A stretch of DNA of 64,000 bases from Microbulbifer bruguierae (GTDB lineage Bacteria; Pseudomonadota; Gammaproteobacteria; Pseudomonadales; Cellvibrionaceae), in NCBI RefSeq assembly GCF_029869925.1, contig NZ_CP118605.1, positions 4,120,001-4,184,000 of the forward strand, in the 5' to 3' direction. Below the pieces are notes generated by a model, which was given only the letters and a program-made list of their open reading frames with translations, had not been told where the DNA came from and searched no databases. The translations under genes and the position numbers were made by a program. This document shows, one piece after another, positions 44,877 through 54,455 of this stretch. Numbering within the stretch: position 1 is the stretch's first letter; every line of letters begins with the position of its first letter.

Positions 44877-46385
44877 TCAGTCCTCTTCACTTTCTTCATC
44901 GGGGTCCACCGTCGTTTTTGATTCCTCAGCGGACGCATCCGGTGTACCGGTTTCTGGCTCTGCGACGGCTTTGGTTGCCGCGCTCTTTTCCGCAACCGGT
45001 GCGGTTTCTTCAGACGCCGGTTCCGCGGTGACTTCTTCCGGAGGGCTGATCTGTTCTTCCGGTGCCTGAATACCTATGTGATAGGCCGCGAATCCCGGTT
45101 GTACGACCTGGTTCATCGCCATACCCAGGATACGGCCGTTGTACTGGGAGCGGATCTCCTTGCGCACGTTGGTGATGGGGTTGGTCACCGTGCCCAGCAG
45201 CTCGCCTTTGCTCACGGTCTGGCCGAGGGTTACCTTGCTGAAAATAATCCCGCCGGTGGTGGCGCGCTGCCAGGTGGAGTTGTAGTACACCGGCTCGGGG
45301 TCGCCCCACAGGCGGAATTTGTTCACCATGCCCAGCTGGTTGAGCAGCGTGCGGATGCCTTTCACGCTGTGGCTCACGGACAATTCGTCCAGCACCATGG
45401 GCGCGCCGGCTTCCAGTGTCACGGTCGGAATACCGGCCTTGACCGCGGCATGGCGCAGGGTGCCCTTGGCGCCTTCACTGTGCAGTACCACGGTGGAGCC
45501 GAAACCTTTGGTGAGTTTCACCACTTTCGGGTCCTTGAGGTCGCCCCGCAGCTGCGGCAGGTTGGTGCGGTAGAAAGAGCCGGTGTGCAGGTCGACGATG
45601 GCATTGCAGTGCATCACCACTTCGTCAAAAAACGAGCGCGCGATGCGGGAGGCGGAGGAGCCGTGCTTGTCCCCGGGGAAGTGCCGGTTGAGATCGCGGC
45701 GGTCGGTCAGATAGCGGGAGCCGCGGTGGAACCCCTGCAGATTGACAATAGGTACGCCGATCACCGCCCCTTTGAGGGATTTCGGATCGAGGTTGTACAT
45801 CACCCGGCGCACGGACTCGATGCCGTTCAGCTCGTCTCCGTGAATGGCGGCGGTAAGACACAGGGTAGGGCCCGGCTCTGCGCCGTTTACCACCAGCACC
45901 GGTGTGGTGCTGTAGACGCCCTCAAAGTGCTGGCTCGGGGACCAGGGAAGTCGTGTTGCGGTCGCCGGCGGTACTTCTGCACCGAGCAACTGCAGCGGTC
46001 GACCTTCCGGGGCTTGTGGCTCTGCTTCCGGGTTAGCTTGCGTAGCGGCAGTGGGCGCCGCACTGGTGTCCTTGCCGGTGTCCCCTGCTACTTCGGATCT
46101 GGGTACCTCGGATTTGGGAGGTGCGGCGAGTTCCTCTTCGCTGACCGGTTTGTCCAGTTCGATGCTCTTGGCCTGGGGTATGGCCGGTTTTTCTGCACTG
46201 TCGGGCGGGGTGCTACTCTCCTGTCGTTGCGCCTGCTGGGGGGCATCGCTTTGGGGGGCTTCGGTTTGCGGTGCCGCAGAAAGTTCTACCGGTTCGCCCT
46301 GCTCGTCAGACTCCTCTGCGGACAGGGTGGCAGCGTGGGCGGCAAAGGCAATGAGTAACGACAGGCTCAAAGCGCGACAGTGCAT
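44877..46385 (-). CDS. Exported succinylglutamate-desuccinylase/aspartoacylase-like zinc peptidase
   Basis: This 502-residue protein has a signal peptide (about 1-22, ending HAATLSA). A low-complexity Glu/Pro/Ala-rich stretch follows (about 23-135), then an M14-type domain of the AstE/aspartoacylase group. Zinc ligands are visible as HGDE in AAIHGDELNG and, later, DLHTG, with RDLNRHFPG between. The last 70 residues are again acidic and Pro/Ala-rich. Being exported, it is unlikely to act in arginine catabolism like AstE; the substrate is unknown, perhaps a peptide or cell-wall amide. It stands alone. Confidence 0.8.
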   Translation of the reverse strand: MHCRALSLSLLIAFAAHAATLSAEESDEQGEPVELSAAPQTEAPQSDAPQQAQRQESSTPPDSAEKPAIPQAKSIELDKPVSEEELAAPPKSEVPRSEVAGDTGKDTSAAPTAATQANPEAEPQAPEGRPLQLLGAEVPPATATRLPWSPSQHFEGVYSTTPVLVVNGAEPGPTLCLTAAIHGDELNGIESVRRVMYNLDPKSLKGAVIGVPIVNLQGFHRGSRYLTDRRDLNRHFPGDKHGSSASRIARSFFDEVVMHCNAIVDLHTGSFYRTNLPQLRGDLKDPKVVKLTKGFGSTVVLHSEGAKGTLRHAAVKAGIPTVTLEAGAPMVLDELSVSHSVKGIRTLLNQLGMVNKFRLWGDPEPVYYNSTWQRATTGGIIFSKVTLGQTVSKGELLGTVTNPITNVRKEIRSQYNGRILGMAMNQVVQPGFAAYHIGIQAPEEQISPPEEVTAEPASEETAPVAEKSAATKAVAEPETGTPDASAEESKTTVDPDEESEED

Positions 46386-46503
46386 GAAAAGCTCCGTAAT
46401 GCGGAAATAAATACGACGTCAGGCTTGCTGAGAGCGCGAGTATAGCCAATAGGTTCCCCGACAAATGCGCGATACTTGGCGAATCCGTAACCGGGGAAAA
46501 GTG

Positions 46504-47856
46504 TCAGGCGCGCGGGACCCGTTTGCGACTGGTGTGCCGCAGTCGCAGCAGCAGCAATACTGACGCGGTGCCGAGGCCGATACAGATTCCGACCCAATAG
46601 CCGTAGACACCCCAGAAATTTTCTCCTATCCACCAGGCGCAGGCGAGCCCGACGACCCAGTAGGAAAACAGTTGCAGGAACATGGGCACGCGGGTGTCGC
46701 GGTAGCCCCGCAGTGCGCCCGCCGCCATGGCCTGGGTGACGTCCACCAGCTGAAAAGCGGCGGCGAGCAGCAGCAGGTTGCTGGCGACGGCAATGATGTC
46801 GGGATTGCTGGTGTAAGCAAGTACCAACACATTGCGCAGGCTGATCAGCACCAGACCGGTACACAGGGCATACACCAGACCGCTGCTGACGCCGACGACA
46901 CTGGCAAAGCGCGCGCGCTTCGGCCGTCCCTGCCCGAGTACCTGTGCGGTGCGGATACTCACCGCCTGCGCCAGCGCCAACGCCACCAGATAGAAAATGG
47001 AGCCGATACTGAGGCCGATCTGGTGGGCGGCGACGATGGTGGCGCCGTAAGACGCCAGTAGCAGGGTCAGGGCGGCAAAAAAAGTAACCTCGCTGGCGGC
47101 GCCGATACAGATGGGCATGCCCACCGCAAGCAGGTGACGCAGGGTTGGCCAGTGGGGGCGAGGTGGCATCAGTTTCAGCTGGAGTGCGCGGTAGGTGTGG
47201 TCGTGGCGCGCATGCCAGTAGAGGGCGATGGCGATCGTCCAGCACACCAGGCTGGTGGCCCAGCCACAGCCAGCGCCACCCATGGCGGGAATGGGTCCCC
47301 AGCCGAAGACAAACAGGATATCCAGCGGGATATTGAGCGCTGCTGCCGCCAGGTAAATACGCATCACCGGCCGCACCCGTGCCATGCCTTCACAATAACC
47401 GCGCAGGGCGCTGCCAAAAGCGAACGGCAGGGTGCCAGTGGACAGTGCCAGTAGATACTGCACCATCACTTTGCGCACCGGTTCTTCGGCCTGGATCCAC
47501 TGGCTCCACAGTGGCGACGCCAGCAGCGCCGCGGCGACCAGCAGGCCTCCGATCAGCGCAATCCAAACCGACTGGCTCATCTGCCGGGCGCAACCCTGTT
47601 CATCGCGGGCGCCACGCAGGTTTGCCACCACCGGTGATACTGCAGCCAGCATGCCGATCAGGGTAACCGCGCATACGGCCCAGATACTGGAGCCGAGGGC
47701 CAGACCCGCAAGATCAATCTCCCCGGACTGCCCGGCCACGATGGTATCGGTAACCCCCATGCTTACCACCGCGAGATTGCTGACAACCAGTGGCCCGCCA
47801 AGGCTGGCCAGGTGTCGCAGCTCGGTGGCAGTTGCGCGTTTGTAGAATGTTGGCAT
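46504..47856 (-). CDS. MATE-family multidrug efflux protein
   Basis: This 450-residue membrane protein has about twelve hydrophobic segments in two related halves and fits the NorM-like MATE family, which exports cationic drugs or dyes with Na+ or H+. The start is an ATG at 47856 (MPTFYKRATATELRHLASLG). The C-terminus is short and basic. It is divergent from the DoxX gene by 110 bases. The substrate is not known. Confidence 0.87.
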   Translation of the reverse strand: MPTFYKRATATELRHLASLGGPLVVSNLAVVSMGVTDTIVAGQSGEIDLAGLALGSSIWAVCAVTLIGMLAAVSPVVANLRGARDEQGCARQMSQSVWIALIGGLLVAAALLASPLWSQWIQAEEPVRKVMVQYLLALSTGTLPFAFGSALRGYCEGMARVRPVMRIYLAAAALNIPLDILFVFGWGPIPAMGGAGCGWATSLVCWTIAIALYWHARHDHTYRALQLKLMPPRPHWPTLRHLLAVGMPICIGAASEVTFFAALTLLLASYGATIVAAHQIGLSIGSIFYLVALALAQAVSIRTAQVLGQGRPKRARFASVVGVSSGLVYALCTGLVLISLRNVLVLAYTSNPDIIAVASNLLLLAAAFQLVDVTQAMAAGALRGYRDTRVPMFLQLFSYWVVGLACAWWIGENFWGVYGYWVGICIGLGTASVLLLLRLRHTSRKRVPRA

Positions 47857-47966
47857 GGGGGTGACTACACGGGTGGCTAAACTCGGGCGGAGCCCGGCGG
47901 GATGGACTGTAAGAATCCGGCGGCAAACTCGACCAGTAAATACGGCGGCATTAAGCGGGGCGAATT

Positions 47967-48593
47967 ATGGATGGCACAAACAGCGGGTTCAATCGTATTT
48001 ACCGGAGTTTTCTCAATCTGCTGCGGCCCCTGGATGGTCTCGGTCCGCTGGCATTGCGTCTTTTTGTCGGCCCCATTTTCATCCTTGCCGGTTGGAATAA
48101 GCTCGGCCACATCGACGATGTGGCTGCCTGGTTTGGCAATCCGGACTGGGGGCTCGGATTGCCGGCGCCGGTACTGATGGCGTGGCTGACAGCACTTACC
48201 GAGTTTCTCGGCGGCATCGCCCTGGTAATCGGGCTGGGGGTGAGGGTAGCAGCGATTCCTCTGATGGTTGTAATGGCGGTAGCCGCTGTCACTGCCCACT
48301 GGCAGTACGGCTGGCATGCGCTGCCGGAGCAAACGCTCACTATGCCCTGGGAGTGGCGCAAGGACCTGATTGCCGAAGCCATAGTGCGCAGGGATAAGGC
48401 GGTGGAACTGTTGAAGGCACATGGCGATTACGCATGGCTGACGGAGGCTGGCAGCTTTACTGTGTTGAAAAACGGTATTGAGTTTGCGGCCACTTACTTC
48501 GTGATGTTACTGGTATTGCTGTTTTGCGGCGGCGGCCGCTATGTGAGCCTGGACTACTGGATCGCGCGCAAACGCGGGCTGAGCGAGGGCTGA
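47967..48593 (+). CDS. DoxX-family membrane protein
   Basis: This 208-residue protein has four hydrophobic segments and the DoxX-like motif FVGPIFILAGWNKLGH near residue 35, with FLGGIALVIGLGVRVAAIPL in the middle. There is a longer soluble insert at about 115-165 than in the shortest DoxX proteins. DoxX proteins have been tied to thiosulfate:quinone oxidation and to redox homeostasis, but function in this group is not settled. The stop codon lies inside an 11-base tandem repeat. Confidence 0.82.
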   Translation: MDGTNSGFNRIYRSFLNLLRPLDGLGPLALRLFVGPIFILAGWNKLGHIDDVAAWFGNPDWGLGLPAPVLMAWLTALTEFLGGIALVIGLGVRVAAIPLMVVMAVAAVTAHWQYGWHALPEQTLTMPWEWRKDLIAEAIVRRDKAVELLKAHGDYAWLTEAGSFTVLKNGIEFAATYFVMLLVLLFCGGGRYVSLDYWIARKRGLSEG

Positions 48594-48614
48594 GCGAGGG
48601 CTGAGCGAGGGCTG
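48576..48614. repeat. 11-bp tandem repeat across the DoxX stop codon
   Basis: GGGCTGAGCGA is repeated three times (48576-48586, 48587-48597, 48598-48608), followed by a partial fourth copy. Since 11 is not a multiple of three, gain or loss of a unit would move the stop codon and change the C-terminus of the DoxX protein. Confidence 0.85.
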
Positions 48615-48701
48615 GGGCGGAATATACTTGGGTTGGACGGCGGAAAATGCCTATACCTCTCTGTTGGCGTATAGATGATATACTCGCCGATTATTTAACC
48701 C

Positions 48702-50303
48702 ATGCCGGCCACGGCAAGCCCCGCAAAGGGCGTGGCGGCGTCCAGGTTCGCTCCCGGCGAGTCTGCGAACACTTTAGCGAGCAATCCGTTGATAGGTAAG
48801 TTTTTCCGTCGTTCGACTGACAAGCCACAAAGTGCCCCGGAAGGGCATAAAGCCACCAGCTCCGGCGCCGACAAGGCCGCAGCGCCCCACAGCGGTAACG
48901 AGGCAAAATCCGGCAGCGGTCGCCAGCGCAACCGGCGCCGTAGTGGCAAGGGGGATAGCGGAAGAAGCGATAACAGTGTTCGCAAGCCGCAGGCACAGAC
49001 GCCGTGGTCTCTGGATGAATTTGCGGTGCCGGAGCAGGAAGGCAAGGTGCGCTTCCACGATCTGGACCTGCCCCTGCCACTGATGCACGCTATTGCCGAC
49101 CTGGGTTTCCAGTACGCGTCGCCCATCCAGGGTCAATCGCTCCCGCACACACTCAACGGCCACGATCTGGTGGGCAAGGCCCAGACCGGTACTGGCAAGA
49201 CGGCCGCCTTCCTGATTACCGTGATCGACGACCTGCTCAAGCACCCGTTTGACGGCGAGCGGTACGCCGGTGAGGCCCGCGCCCTGATCATCGCGCCCAC
49301 CCGCGAGCTGGTGATGCAGATCGCCGACGACGCCAAAAACCTGTGCAAATACACCGATCTGGAGATTCACACCCTGGTCGGCGGTATGGATTACCAGAAA
49401 CAGCAGAAAGCCCTGAACGAGCGTCTGGTGGACATTCTTGTCGCCACACCGGGTCGTCTGCTGGACTTCGTCAGCAACCGCGACTGTTTCCTGGATCAGG
49501 TGGAATTCCTGGTGATTGACGAGGCCGATCGCATGCTGGATATGGGCTTTATCCCTCAGGTGCGCCGTATCGTGCGCCAGACGCCGCGCAAGACCCACCG
49601 CCAGACGATGTTTTTCTCCGCCACCTTTACCCCGGAAGTAGACGATCTGGTGGAGCAGTGGACCGCAGAGCCGGTCATCGTGGAAATCGAGCCGGAGCGC
49701 GTTGCCACTGACACCGTCACTCAGCATGTTTATCTGGTTTCGGGCGAGGAAAAATACCCGCTGTTGTACAACATCGTGCAACAGGACGATGTGGAAAGCC
49801 TGATTGTGTTCGCCAACCGCCGCGACCAGTGTCGCCGCCTGCACGAGCACCTGCTGGCCCATGGCATTAATGCCGGACTACTGTCCGGTGAGGTCGCGCA
49901 GAACAAGCGCGTGCGCACCCTGGAAGATTTCAAGACCGGCAAATCGAAAGTGTTGGTTGCCACCGATGTGGCGGGTCGCGGTATTCATATCGACGGCATC
50001 AGCCATGTGGTGAATTACACCCTGCCGGAAGAGCCGGAAGATTACGTGCACCGCATTGGCCGTACCGGCCGAGCGGGCAAGAGCGGTACCTCCATCAGTT
50101 TTGCCTGTGAAGATGACGCGATGCGTCTGGAGCCCATTGAGGCCTTGCTGGGCAACAAACTGAAGTGTGAAGTACCGCCTGAAACGCTGCTGGTAGCGCC
50201 GCCAAAAGTGGAAGTGAAGTACAGCAGCGGTGATCGAGGGGATCGTGATCGCGGTGGAAATCGCGGTGGTGGTCGTCGAGGCGGTGGTCGCCCGCGCCGG
50301 TAA
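48702..50303 (+). CDS. rhlB: DEAD-box RNA helicase, RhlB-like
   Basis: This 533-residue helicase has a long basic, disordered N-terminal extension of about 110 residues. The DEAD core follows: Q-motif ([10 protein letters not shown]), GTGKT, PTRELV, TPGR, IDEADRM, SAT and HRIGRTGR. It ends in an RG/RGG-rich tail ([16 protein letters not shown]). This architecture matches the RhlB of Pseudomonas and relatives, which unwinds RNA in mRNA decay and at the degradosome. The gene is monocistronic with a terminator right after it. Confidence 0.9.
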   Translation: MPATASPAKGVAASRFAPGESANTLASNPLIGKFFRRSTDKPQSAPEGHKATSSGADKAAAPHSGNEAKSGSGRQRNRRRSGKGDSGRSDNSVRKPQAQTPWSLDEFAVPEQEGKVRFHDLDLPLPLMHAIADLGFQYASPIQGQSLPHTLNGHDLVGKAQTGTGKTAAFLITVIDDLLKHPFDGERYAGEARALIIAPTRELVMQIADDAKNLCKYTDLEIHTLVGGMDYQKQQKALNERLVDILVATPGRLLDFVSNRDCFLDQVEFLVIDEADRMLDMGFIPQVRRIVRQTPRKTHRQTMFFSATFTPEVDDLVEQWTAEPVIVEIEPERVATDTVTQHVYLVSGEEKYPLLYNIVQQDDVESLIVFANRRDQCRRLHEHLLAHGINAGLLSGEVAQNKRVRTLEDFKTGKSKVLVATDVAGRGIHIDGISHVVNYTLPEEPEDYVHRIGRTGRAGKSGTSISFACEDDAMRLEPIEALLGNKLKCEVPPETLLVAPPKVEVKYSSGDRGDRDRGGNRGGGRRGGGRPRR

Positions 50304-50309
50304 CTTCTT

Positions 50310-50341
50310 ACGGCCTCCGGAGACTCCGGGGGCCGTTTTTC
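50310..50341 (+). terminator. Terminator after rhlB
   Basis: ACGGCCTCCGG and CCGGGGGCCGT form a GC-rich stem around AGACT, followed by a T run (TTTTTC). It is a strong intrinsic terminator. Confidence 0.88.
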
Positions 50342-50365
50342 TTTCTGCGACCTGCGCAACTTGCG

Positions 50366-51244
50366 CTAGTCATTCAGGAGCAATTTGCGGTACTTGAGCA
50401 GTTCCTTGTGTCGCGCTTTTGAGACTTTCGGGTAGCACATATCCATCCCTTCCAGCGCCTCCAGCACCGCACAGGCGACGATCAGGCGCATATTCTTCTT
50501 GTCGTCAGCCGGTACCACGAGCCAGGGTGCATGGGGCGCTGCGGTCTCGTTGATCATGTCTTCAAACACGCGCTGATAGTCATCCCAGAACGTCCGCTCT
50601 TTCACGTCCGCTTCTGAAAACTTCCAGTTCTTGTCCGTTTCATCAATACGTGCAAGAAAGCGTTTGCGTTGCTCGTCGCGGGACAGATTCAGAAAAAACT
50701 TCAGCAGCAGTGTGCCGTTGTCCACCGTATAGCGTTCGGCGGCTCGGATAGCCTCGAAGCGCCCGGCGAATAAGGCGTCCAGGTCGCGGGTCTGTTCGCC
50801 GGGAATTTTCTGGTATTCCGTCACCAGCTCAGGGTGCACCCGGCACACCAGGACTTCTTCGTAGTACGAGCGATTAAATACCCCGATATTGCCGCGGCGG
50901 GGCATGGCGACGGCGGTGCGCCAGAGGAAATTGTGCTCCAGCTCGGTCTCGCTGGGATGCTTGAAGGAGGTAATTTCGACACCGTGAGGATTGACGCCGT
51001 TGAAGACGGCGCGAATGGTGCCGTCTTTGCCTGCGGCATCCAGTGCCTGAAAAATGGTAAGTAGGCTGTAGCGGTCGTAGGCATACATCATCCGCTGTCG
51101 CTTATCGATAGCGTGGCGCAGTTTGCGGATTTTGTTGTTGTAGTCCTTTTTGTCCGAATACAGGGGAGCAATCCGTGTGGGATACACTCCCTTGCGATAG
51201 GTCTTATTGCCCTCGAATCGGATTTCACTCCAGTCAATTTTCAT
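50366..51244 (-). CDS. ppk2: Polyphosphate kinase 2
   Basis: It moves phosphate between polyphosphate and nucleotides. The 292-residue single-domain PPK2 has Walker A LDAAGKDGTI (68-77), HPSETELEHNFLWR in the lid region and GVFNRSYYEEV at about 121-131. The ATG at 51244 (MKIDWSEIRF) is chosen; the frame runs upstream through the cysZ gene end and would add 43 unrelated residues. It lies just after cysZ on the same strand. The class of PPK2 (ADP- or AMP-phosphorylating) is not settled by eye. Confidence 0.9.
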   Translation of the reverse strand: MKIDWSEIRFEGNKTYRKGVYPTRIAPLYSDKKDYNNKIRKLRHAIDKRQRMMYAYDRYSLLTIFQALDAAGKDGTIRAVFNGVNPHGVEITSFKHPSETELEHNFLWRTAVAMPRRGNIGVFNRSYYEEVLVCRVHPELVTEYQKIPGEQTRDLDALFAGRFEAIRAAERYTVDNGTLLLKFFLNLSRDEQRKRFLARIDETDKNWKFSEADVKERTFWDDYQRVFEDMINETAAPHAPWLVVPADDKKNMRLIVACAVLEALEGMDMCYPKVSKARHKELLKYRKLLLND

Positions 51245-51336
51245 ATACCTCACTGCCTCGCCGGAAGACTCGTCTGTGGTTAAGACTAGACAATCACGGC
51301 GAGACCTTGAGGTTGTGGTAACAATGGAATACCACG

Positions 51337-52263
51337 TTATTTTTTGTCGGGGCCGCTGATCCCTTTCGGCCATTTTTTTGCGGGGGGGCTTGGCAGGCTC
51401 TCGGGTGCAGGTGGTGCGCCATCGAGTTCGCTCGATTGTCCGCTATTCGGCCCTTTCCCCGGATCGCCTTCCGCCCAGATTCTCTCAACCCACAATGCGG
51501 TTCCGCCGGCCACCGCTGCTGGCATGACGAAGATATTCAGGACGGGCACCATCTTTGCCAGCATCACGCTGCCACCGAATCCGAGAGTGGTGAATTTCTT
51601 GCGCATCAGTACGCGTTTCAGTTCACTGAAGGAGCGCTGGTGGTTATCGAGCGGATAATCCACATACTGCACCGCCATGCACCAGGCACCCCACAGGGCG
51701 GTGAGTATGGCGGGGATGAATACGGTCCAGCTGGTGAGCAGGGCGATGATAAAAATTACGATGCCCCAGCCAATAAAGTACAACAATTTGCGCAGTTCGC
51801 GCCCGAGGGTCCGAAATACCATACTGTGCAGGGCTTCCGGGGGCGGTGGGTGGCCGGTAAGCAGCTCTTCGACTTTCTCGGCGAGCAACCCATTGAACGG
51901 CGCGGCGATGATGTTGGTGATGATGCCGAACAGGTAGCCGTACACCATAAAAAAAAGCACGACTACGGCGATGGCGATAAGCCAGGCAAGCCACTGGAAC
52001 ATGCTTGCCGCCCAGTCTGCCCCCTTGGCGAGGATCGCCCGCCACCAGGACATGTTGGAGGTGTCGACCGGGGTGTCGGAAAGGAGGCTGCCGATATAGC
52101 GGCCGAGATCGTCGAATTGGCTGACCATCATTATGCCCAGTGCGACAAACAGCACCAGGTTGATGAGCAGGGGGAAAATGATGAATGGGCGCAGCTCTTT
52201 CCGGGTAAGCAGCTGCGCCCCCCGGATCAGTGCGTGTACGCCGTGTGCCGGGTTGGAGGTCAT
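51337..52263 (-). CDS. cysZ: CysZ-like sulfate transporter
   Basis: This 308-residue inner-membrane protein is of the CysZ/EI24 group, which brings in sulfate for cysteine synthesis. It has four or so membrane helices, starting RPFIIFPLLINLVLFVAL, and the conserved YLFGIITNIIAAPFNGLLAEKVE segment is in the middle. It is longer than E. coli CysZ (253) by a Pro/Gly/Ser-rich C-terminal tail of about 50 residues. It is four bases downstream of the PA4642-like gene, so the two are probably one transcript. Confidence 0.88.
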   Translation of the reverse strand: MTSNPAHGVHALIRGAQLLTRKELRPFIIFPLLINLVLFVALGIMMVSQFDDLGRYIGSLLSDTPVDTSNMSWWRAILAKGADWAASMFQWLAWLIAIAVVVLFFMVYGYLFGIITNIIAAPFNGLLAEKVEELLTGHPPPPEALHSMVFRTLGRELRKLLYFIGWGIVIFIIALLTSWTVFIPAILTALWGAWCMAVQYVDYPLDNHQRSFSELKRVLMRKKFTTLGFGGSVMLAKMVPVLNIFVMPAAVAGGTALWVERIWAEGDPGKGPNSGQSSELDGAPPAPESLPSPPAKKWPKGISGPDKK

Positions 52264-52267
52264 GGTG

Positions 52268-52564
52268 TTATTCCGCTCCTGCTGCGCGCAGGATATCTGC
52301 GTACTCGGTACCCTGTGTATGTTCCCCGATGCGCGCCAGTAATGTCTGGCCCTCCGGGCTCTGGCTGTTCAGGTCCAGTCCCTGTTCCTTGAACAGACGC
52401 ACGAAGGTTGCAAAATTTTCTGCTTTCATACCGCGGTACGCCCGCTCCAGCAGGTAGAAATCGCGATTGAATCCTTCCGGCGCCTCACCTACCAGGAATT
52501 CAGCGATACGTGCGTCGTCAAATACTTCGCCGAGGACTTTTTGTTTGTCTTTTTTCAGGCTCAC
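52268..52564 (-). CDS. PA4642-like small conserved protein
   Basis: This 98-residue soluble protein resembles the uncharacterised PA4642 family of Pseudomonas and relatives (KKDKQKVLGEVFDDARIAEFL near the start, and a helical end). The GTG at 52564 is the better start, since AAGGA lies 8 bases upstream on the minus strand; a frame starting at 52672 would add 36 Pro/Thr/Arg-rich residues and has no such site. The gene stops four bases before cysZ. No function is known. Confidence 0.72.
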   Translation of the reverse strand: MSLKKDKQKVLGEVFDDARIAEFLVGEAPEGFNRDFYLLERAYRGMKAENFATFVRLFKEQGLDLNSQSPEGQTLLARIGEHTQGTEYADILRAAGAE

Positions 52565-52640
52565 TTGTTTATTCCTTCTGTAGTCTGTTCTTGCTTTGGT
52601 GCCGGTGCCACGTCCGACCGAGCTTGGTGTATTTGGTGGC

Positions 52641-52765
52641 GGCGCTGCTGCCGGTATTTGTTTGCGAGACACGAGCTAGGCGCCCCCCCTCAACCCATCC
52701 CTGGGGGCTCTGCACCGCCATCCATGGCGGTGAAGGTTTCGCAAACAAATCCCGGCAACAGCGCC
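52641..52765. repeat. MITE-like palindromic element, copy 1
   Basis: Arms 52641-52670 (starting GGCGCTGCTGCCGG) and 52736-52765 are about 30-bp inverted repeats with roughly 90% identity. The core has CGCCATCCATGGCGG and a segment (read from the minus strand) with CAGGGATG, GGGG and GCCTAG in order. The same ordered segment occurs in copy 2, so these are related elements, not chance hairpins. There is no transposase inside. Confidence 0.72.
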
Positions 52766-52828
52766 TTCGCTCCAGGGTTCAGCGTGTTTGTTTTACGTAC
52801 TTGTGCGAAGTGCGTTACGTGAAGTGAA

Positions 52829-52930
52829 GGCCGGGTGCCGGGTGAAGCTTTTCGAAAGCGTCGCAAACAGGGATGTATTCCCAAGGGGACGCCTAGTTCG
52901 GTTTCGAAAAGCCTCACCCGGTACTTGGCC
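52829..52930. repeat. MITE-like palindromic element, copy 2
   Basis: Arms 52829-52859 (starting GGCCGGGTGCCGGGTGA) and 52901-52930 are long inverted repeats with a few mismatches. The core on the plus strand reads CAGGGATG...GGGGACGCCTAG, like copy 1 in the opposite orientation. No transposase or coding region lies inside. Confidence 0.7.
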
Positions 52931-52933
52931 GCC

Positions 52934-52960
52934 ACCGGGCCTGCTTGAAGTGGGCCCGGT
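52934..52960 (-). terminator. Hairpin after gatB
   Basis: ACCGGGCC and GGCCCGGT form an 8-bp stem around TGCTTGAAGT, 21 bases past the gatB stop on the minus strand. No T run follows, so it may be a weak or Rho-assisted terminator. Confidence 0.55.
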
Positions 52961-52980
52961 AGCTTGAAGCGCTGAAGCAC

Positions 52981-54444
52981 TTACAAAAGCGCGTCCAATT
53001 TCTGCTTCAGAATCTGATTGATCATCTGCGGATTCGCCTGCCCTTTGGAAGCCTTCATGATCTGACCAACAAAGAATCCCATCATTTTGGGGCGTTTGTC
53101 AGGATCCGCATTGCGGTAATTTTCCACTTGGGCCCCGGCAGCAGCGATTACCTCGTCCACCAGCTTCTCGATGGCACCGGTGTCGGAAACCTGCTTCAGG
53201 CCCTTGGCTTCAATCACGGTATCCGCATCGCCTTCACCATTGGCCATCGCCTCAAATACCTGCTTGGCGATTTTGCTGGAAATGGTGTTGTCTTTAATGC
53301 GTTCGATCAGGCCTGCCAGTTGCTCCGCAGACACCGGCGAATTGCCAATGGACTTGTCATCGCGGTTCAGCAGCGCCGCCAGCTCACCCATCATCCAGTT
53401 GGCGGCCAGCTTGGCCTCGCCGGATTTGGCCGCTACCTGTTCAAAGTATTCCGCAGTGCCGCGATCCTGAGACAGCTGGTCTGCGTCGTAGGCAGATAGG
53501 CCATAGTCCTTTTCGAAGCGGGCACACTTGGCGTCCGGCAGCTCCGGTAACTCGCTTCGGATCTGCTCGATATATTCATCGGAAATAACCACCGGCAGCA
53601 GATCGGGGCAGGGGAAGTAGCGGTAATCATTCGCCACTTCCTTGCTGCGCATGGAGCGTGTTTCGTTTTTATCGGAATCGTACAGGCGGGTTTCCTGTAC
53701 CACCTTGCCGCCGTCTTCAATCAGGTCGATCTGGCGTTGGGCCTCTACCTTGATCGCTTTTTCGATAAAGCGGAAGGAGTTGAGGTTCTTGATCTCTGTA
53801 CGGGTGCCCAGTGTTTCCTCTCCCTTGAGGCGCACGGAGACGTTGGCATCACACCGCAGGGAGCCCTGGGACATGTCGCCGTCGGAAATACCCAGGCAGG
53901 TAACGATACCGTGGATCTTCTTCAGGTAAGCCACCGCTTCTGCAGCACTGCGCATATCCGGTTCGGAGACGATTTCAATCAGCGGGGTGCCAGCGCGGTT
54001 CAGGTCGATGCCGGACATCCCGTGGCCAGATTCAAAAATAGCTTCATGCAGGGACTTGCCTGCGTCTTCTTCCAGGTGTGCGTGGTGCAGGCGCACGGTC
54101 TTGCTGCTGCCATCTTCCAGGTGAATCTCGATTTCACCAGCGCCTACAATGGGCTTTTCCAGCTGCGTGGTCTGGTAACCTTTGGGCAGGTCCGGGTAGA
54201 AATAGTTTTTGCGTTCAAACACCGAGCGCTTGCCGATTTCCGCATTCATGGCGAGACCGAACATGACCGCATAGCGGAAGGCCTCTTCATTGGGGACCGG
54301 CAAGGTGCCTGGCATGGCCAGGTCGATTGCGCAGGCCTGAGTATTGGGTTCGGCGCCAAAGGCGGTGCTCGCGCCGGAGAAAATTTTTGATTGGGTGGAG
54401 AGTTGTACGTGTACTTCCAGCCCGATGACTACTTCCCATTCCAC
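52981..54444 (-). CDS. gatB: Aspartyl/glutamyl-tRNA amidotransferase subunit B
   Basis: This is part of GatCAB, which turns Glu-tRNA-Gln or Asp-tRNA-Asn into the amide form. The 487-residue protein has the start [17 protein letters not shown], the kinase-like active region ([13 protein letters not shown]), and the C-terminal YqeY-type tail. It is 11 bases after gatA. The window also has no gatB-adjacent glnS or asnS, so which tRNA is amidated here cannot be told. Confidence 0.96.
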   Translation of the reverse strand: MEWEVVIGLEVHVQLSTQSKIFSGASTAFGAEPNTQACAIDLAMPGTLPVPNEEAFRYAVMFGLAMNAEIGKRSVFERKNYFYPDLPKGYQTTQLEKPIVGAGEIEIHLEDGSSKTVRLHHAHLEEDAGKSLHEAIFESGHGMSGIDLNRAGTPLIEIVSEPDMRSAAEAVAYLKKIHGIVTCLGISDGDMSQGSLRCDANVSVRLKGEETLGTRTEIKNLNSFRFIEKAIKVEAQRQIDLIEDGGKVVQETRLYDSDKNETRSMRSKEVANDYRYFPCPDLLPVVISDEYIEQIRSELPELPDAKCARFEKDYGLSAYDADQLSQDRGTAEYFEQVAAKSGEAKLAANWMMGELAALLNRDDKSIGNSPVSAEQLAGLIERIKDNTISSKIAKQVFEAMANGEGDADTVIEAKGLKQVSDTGAIEKLVDEVIAAAGAQVENYRNADPDKRPKMMGFFVGQIMKASKGQANPQMINQILKQKLDALL

Positions 54445-54455
54445 GTCGCGTCTCC

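Larger units (their letters stand above)
52565..52980. other. Intergenic region rich in palindromic elements
   Basis: This 416-base gap between gatB and the PA4642-like gene is almost filled by two related palindromic elements (52641-52765 and 52829-52930) and a hairpin after gatB (52934-52960). A 96-codon frame on the minus strand is a translation of the repeats and is not called. Confidence 0.7.

Noticed and set aside
45078..46358. 426-codon plus-strand frame
   Set aside because: It is antisense to the exported AstE-like gene, which has clear zinc motifs and a signal peptide.
52690..52980. 96-codon minus-strand frame before gatB
   Set aside because: It is made almost wholly of the palindromic elements and their arms; such repeats often give false small ORFs.
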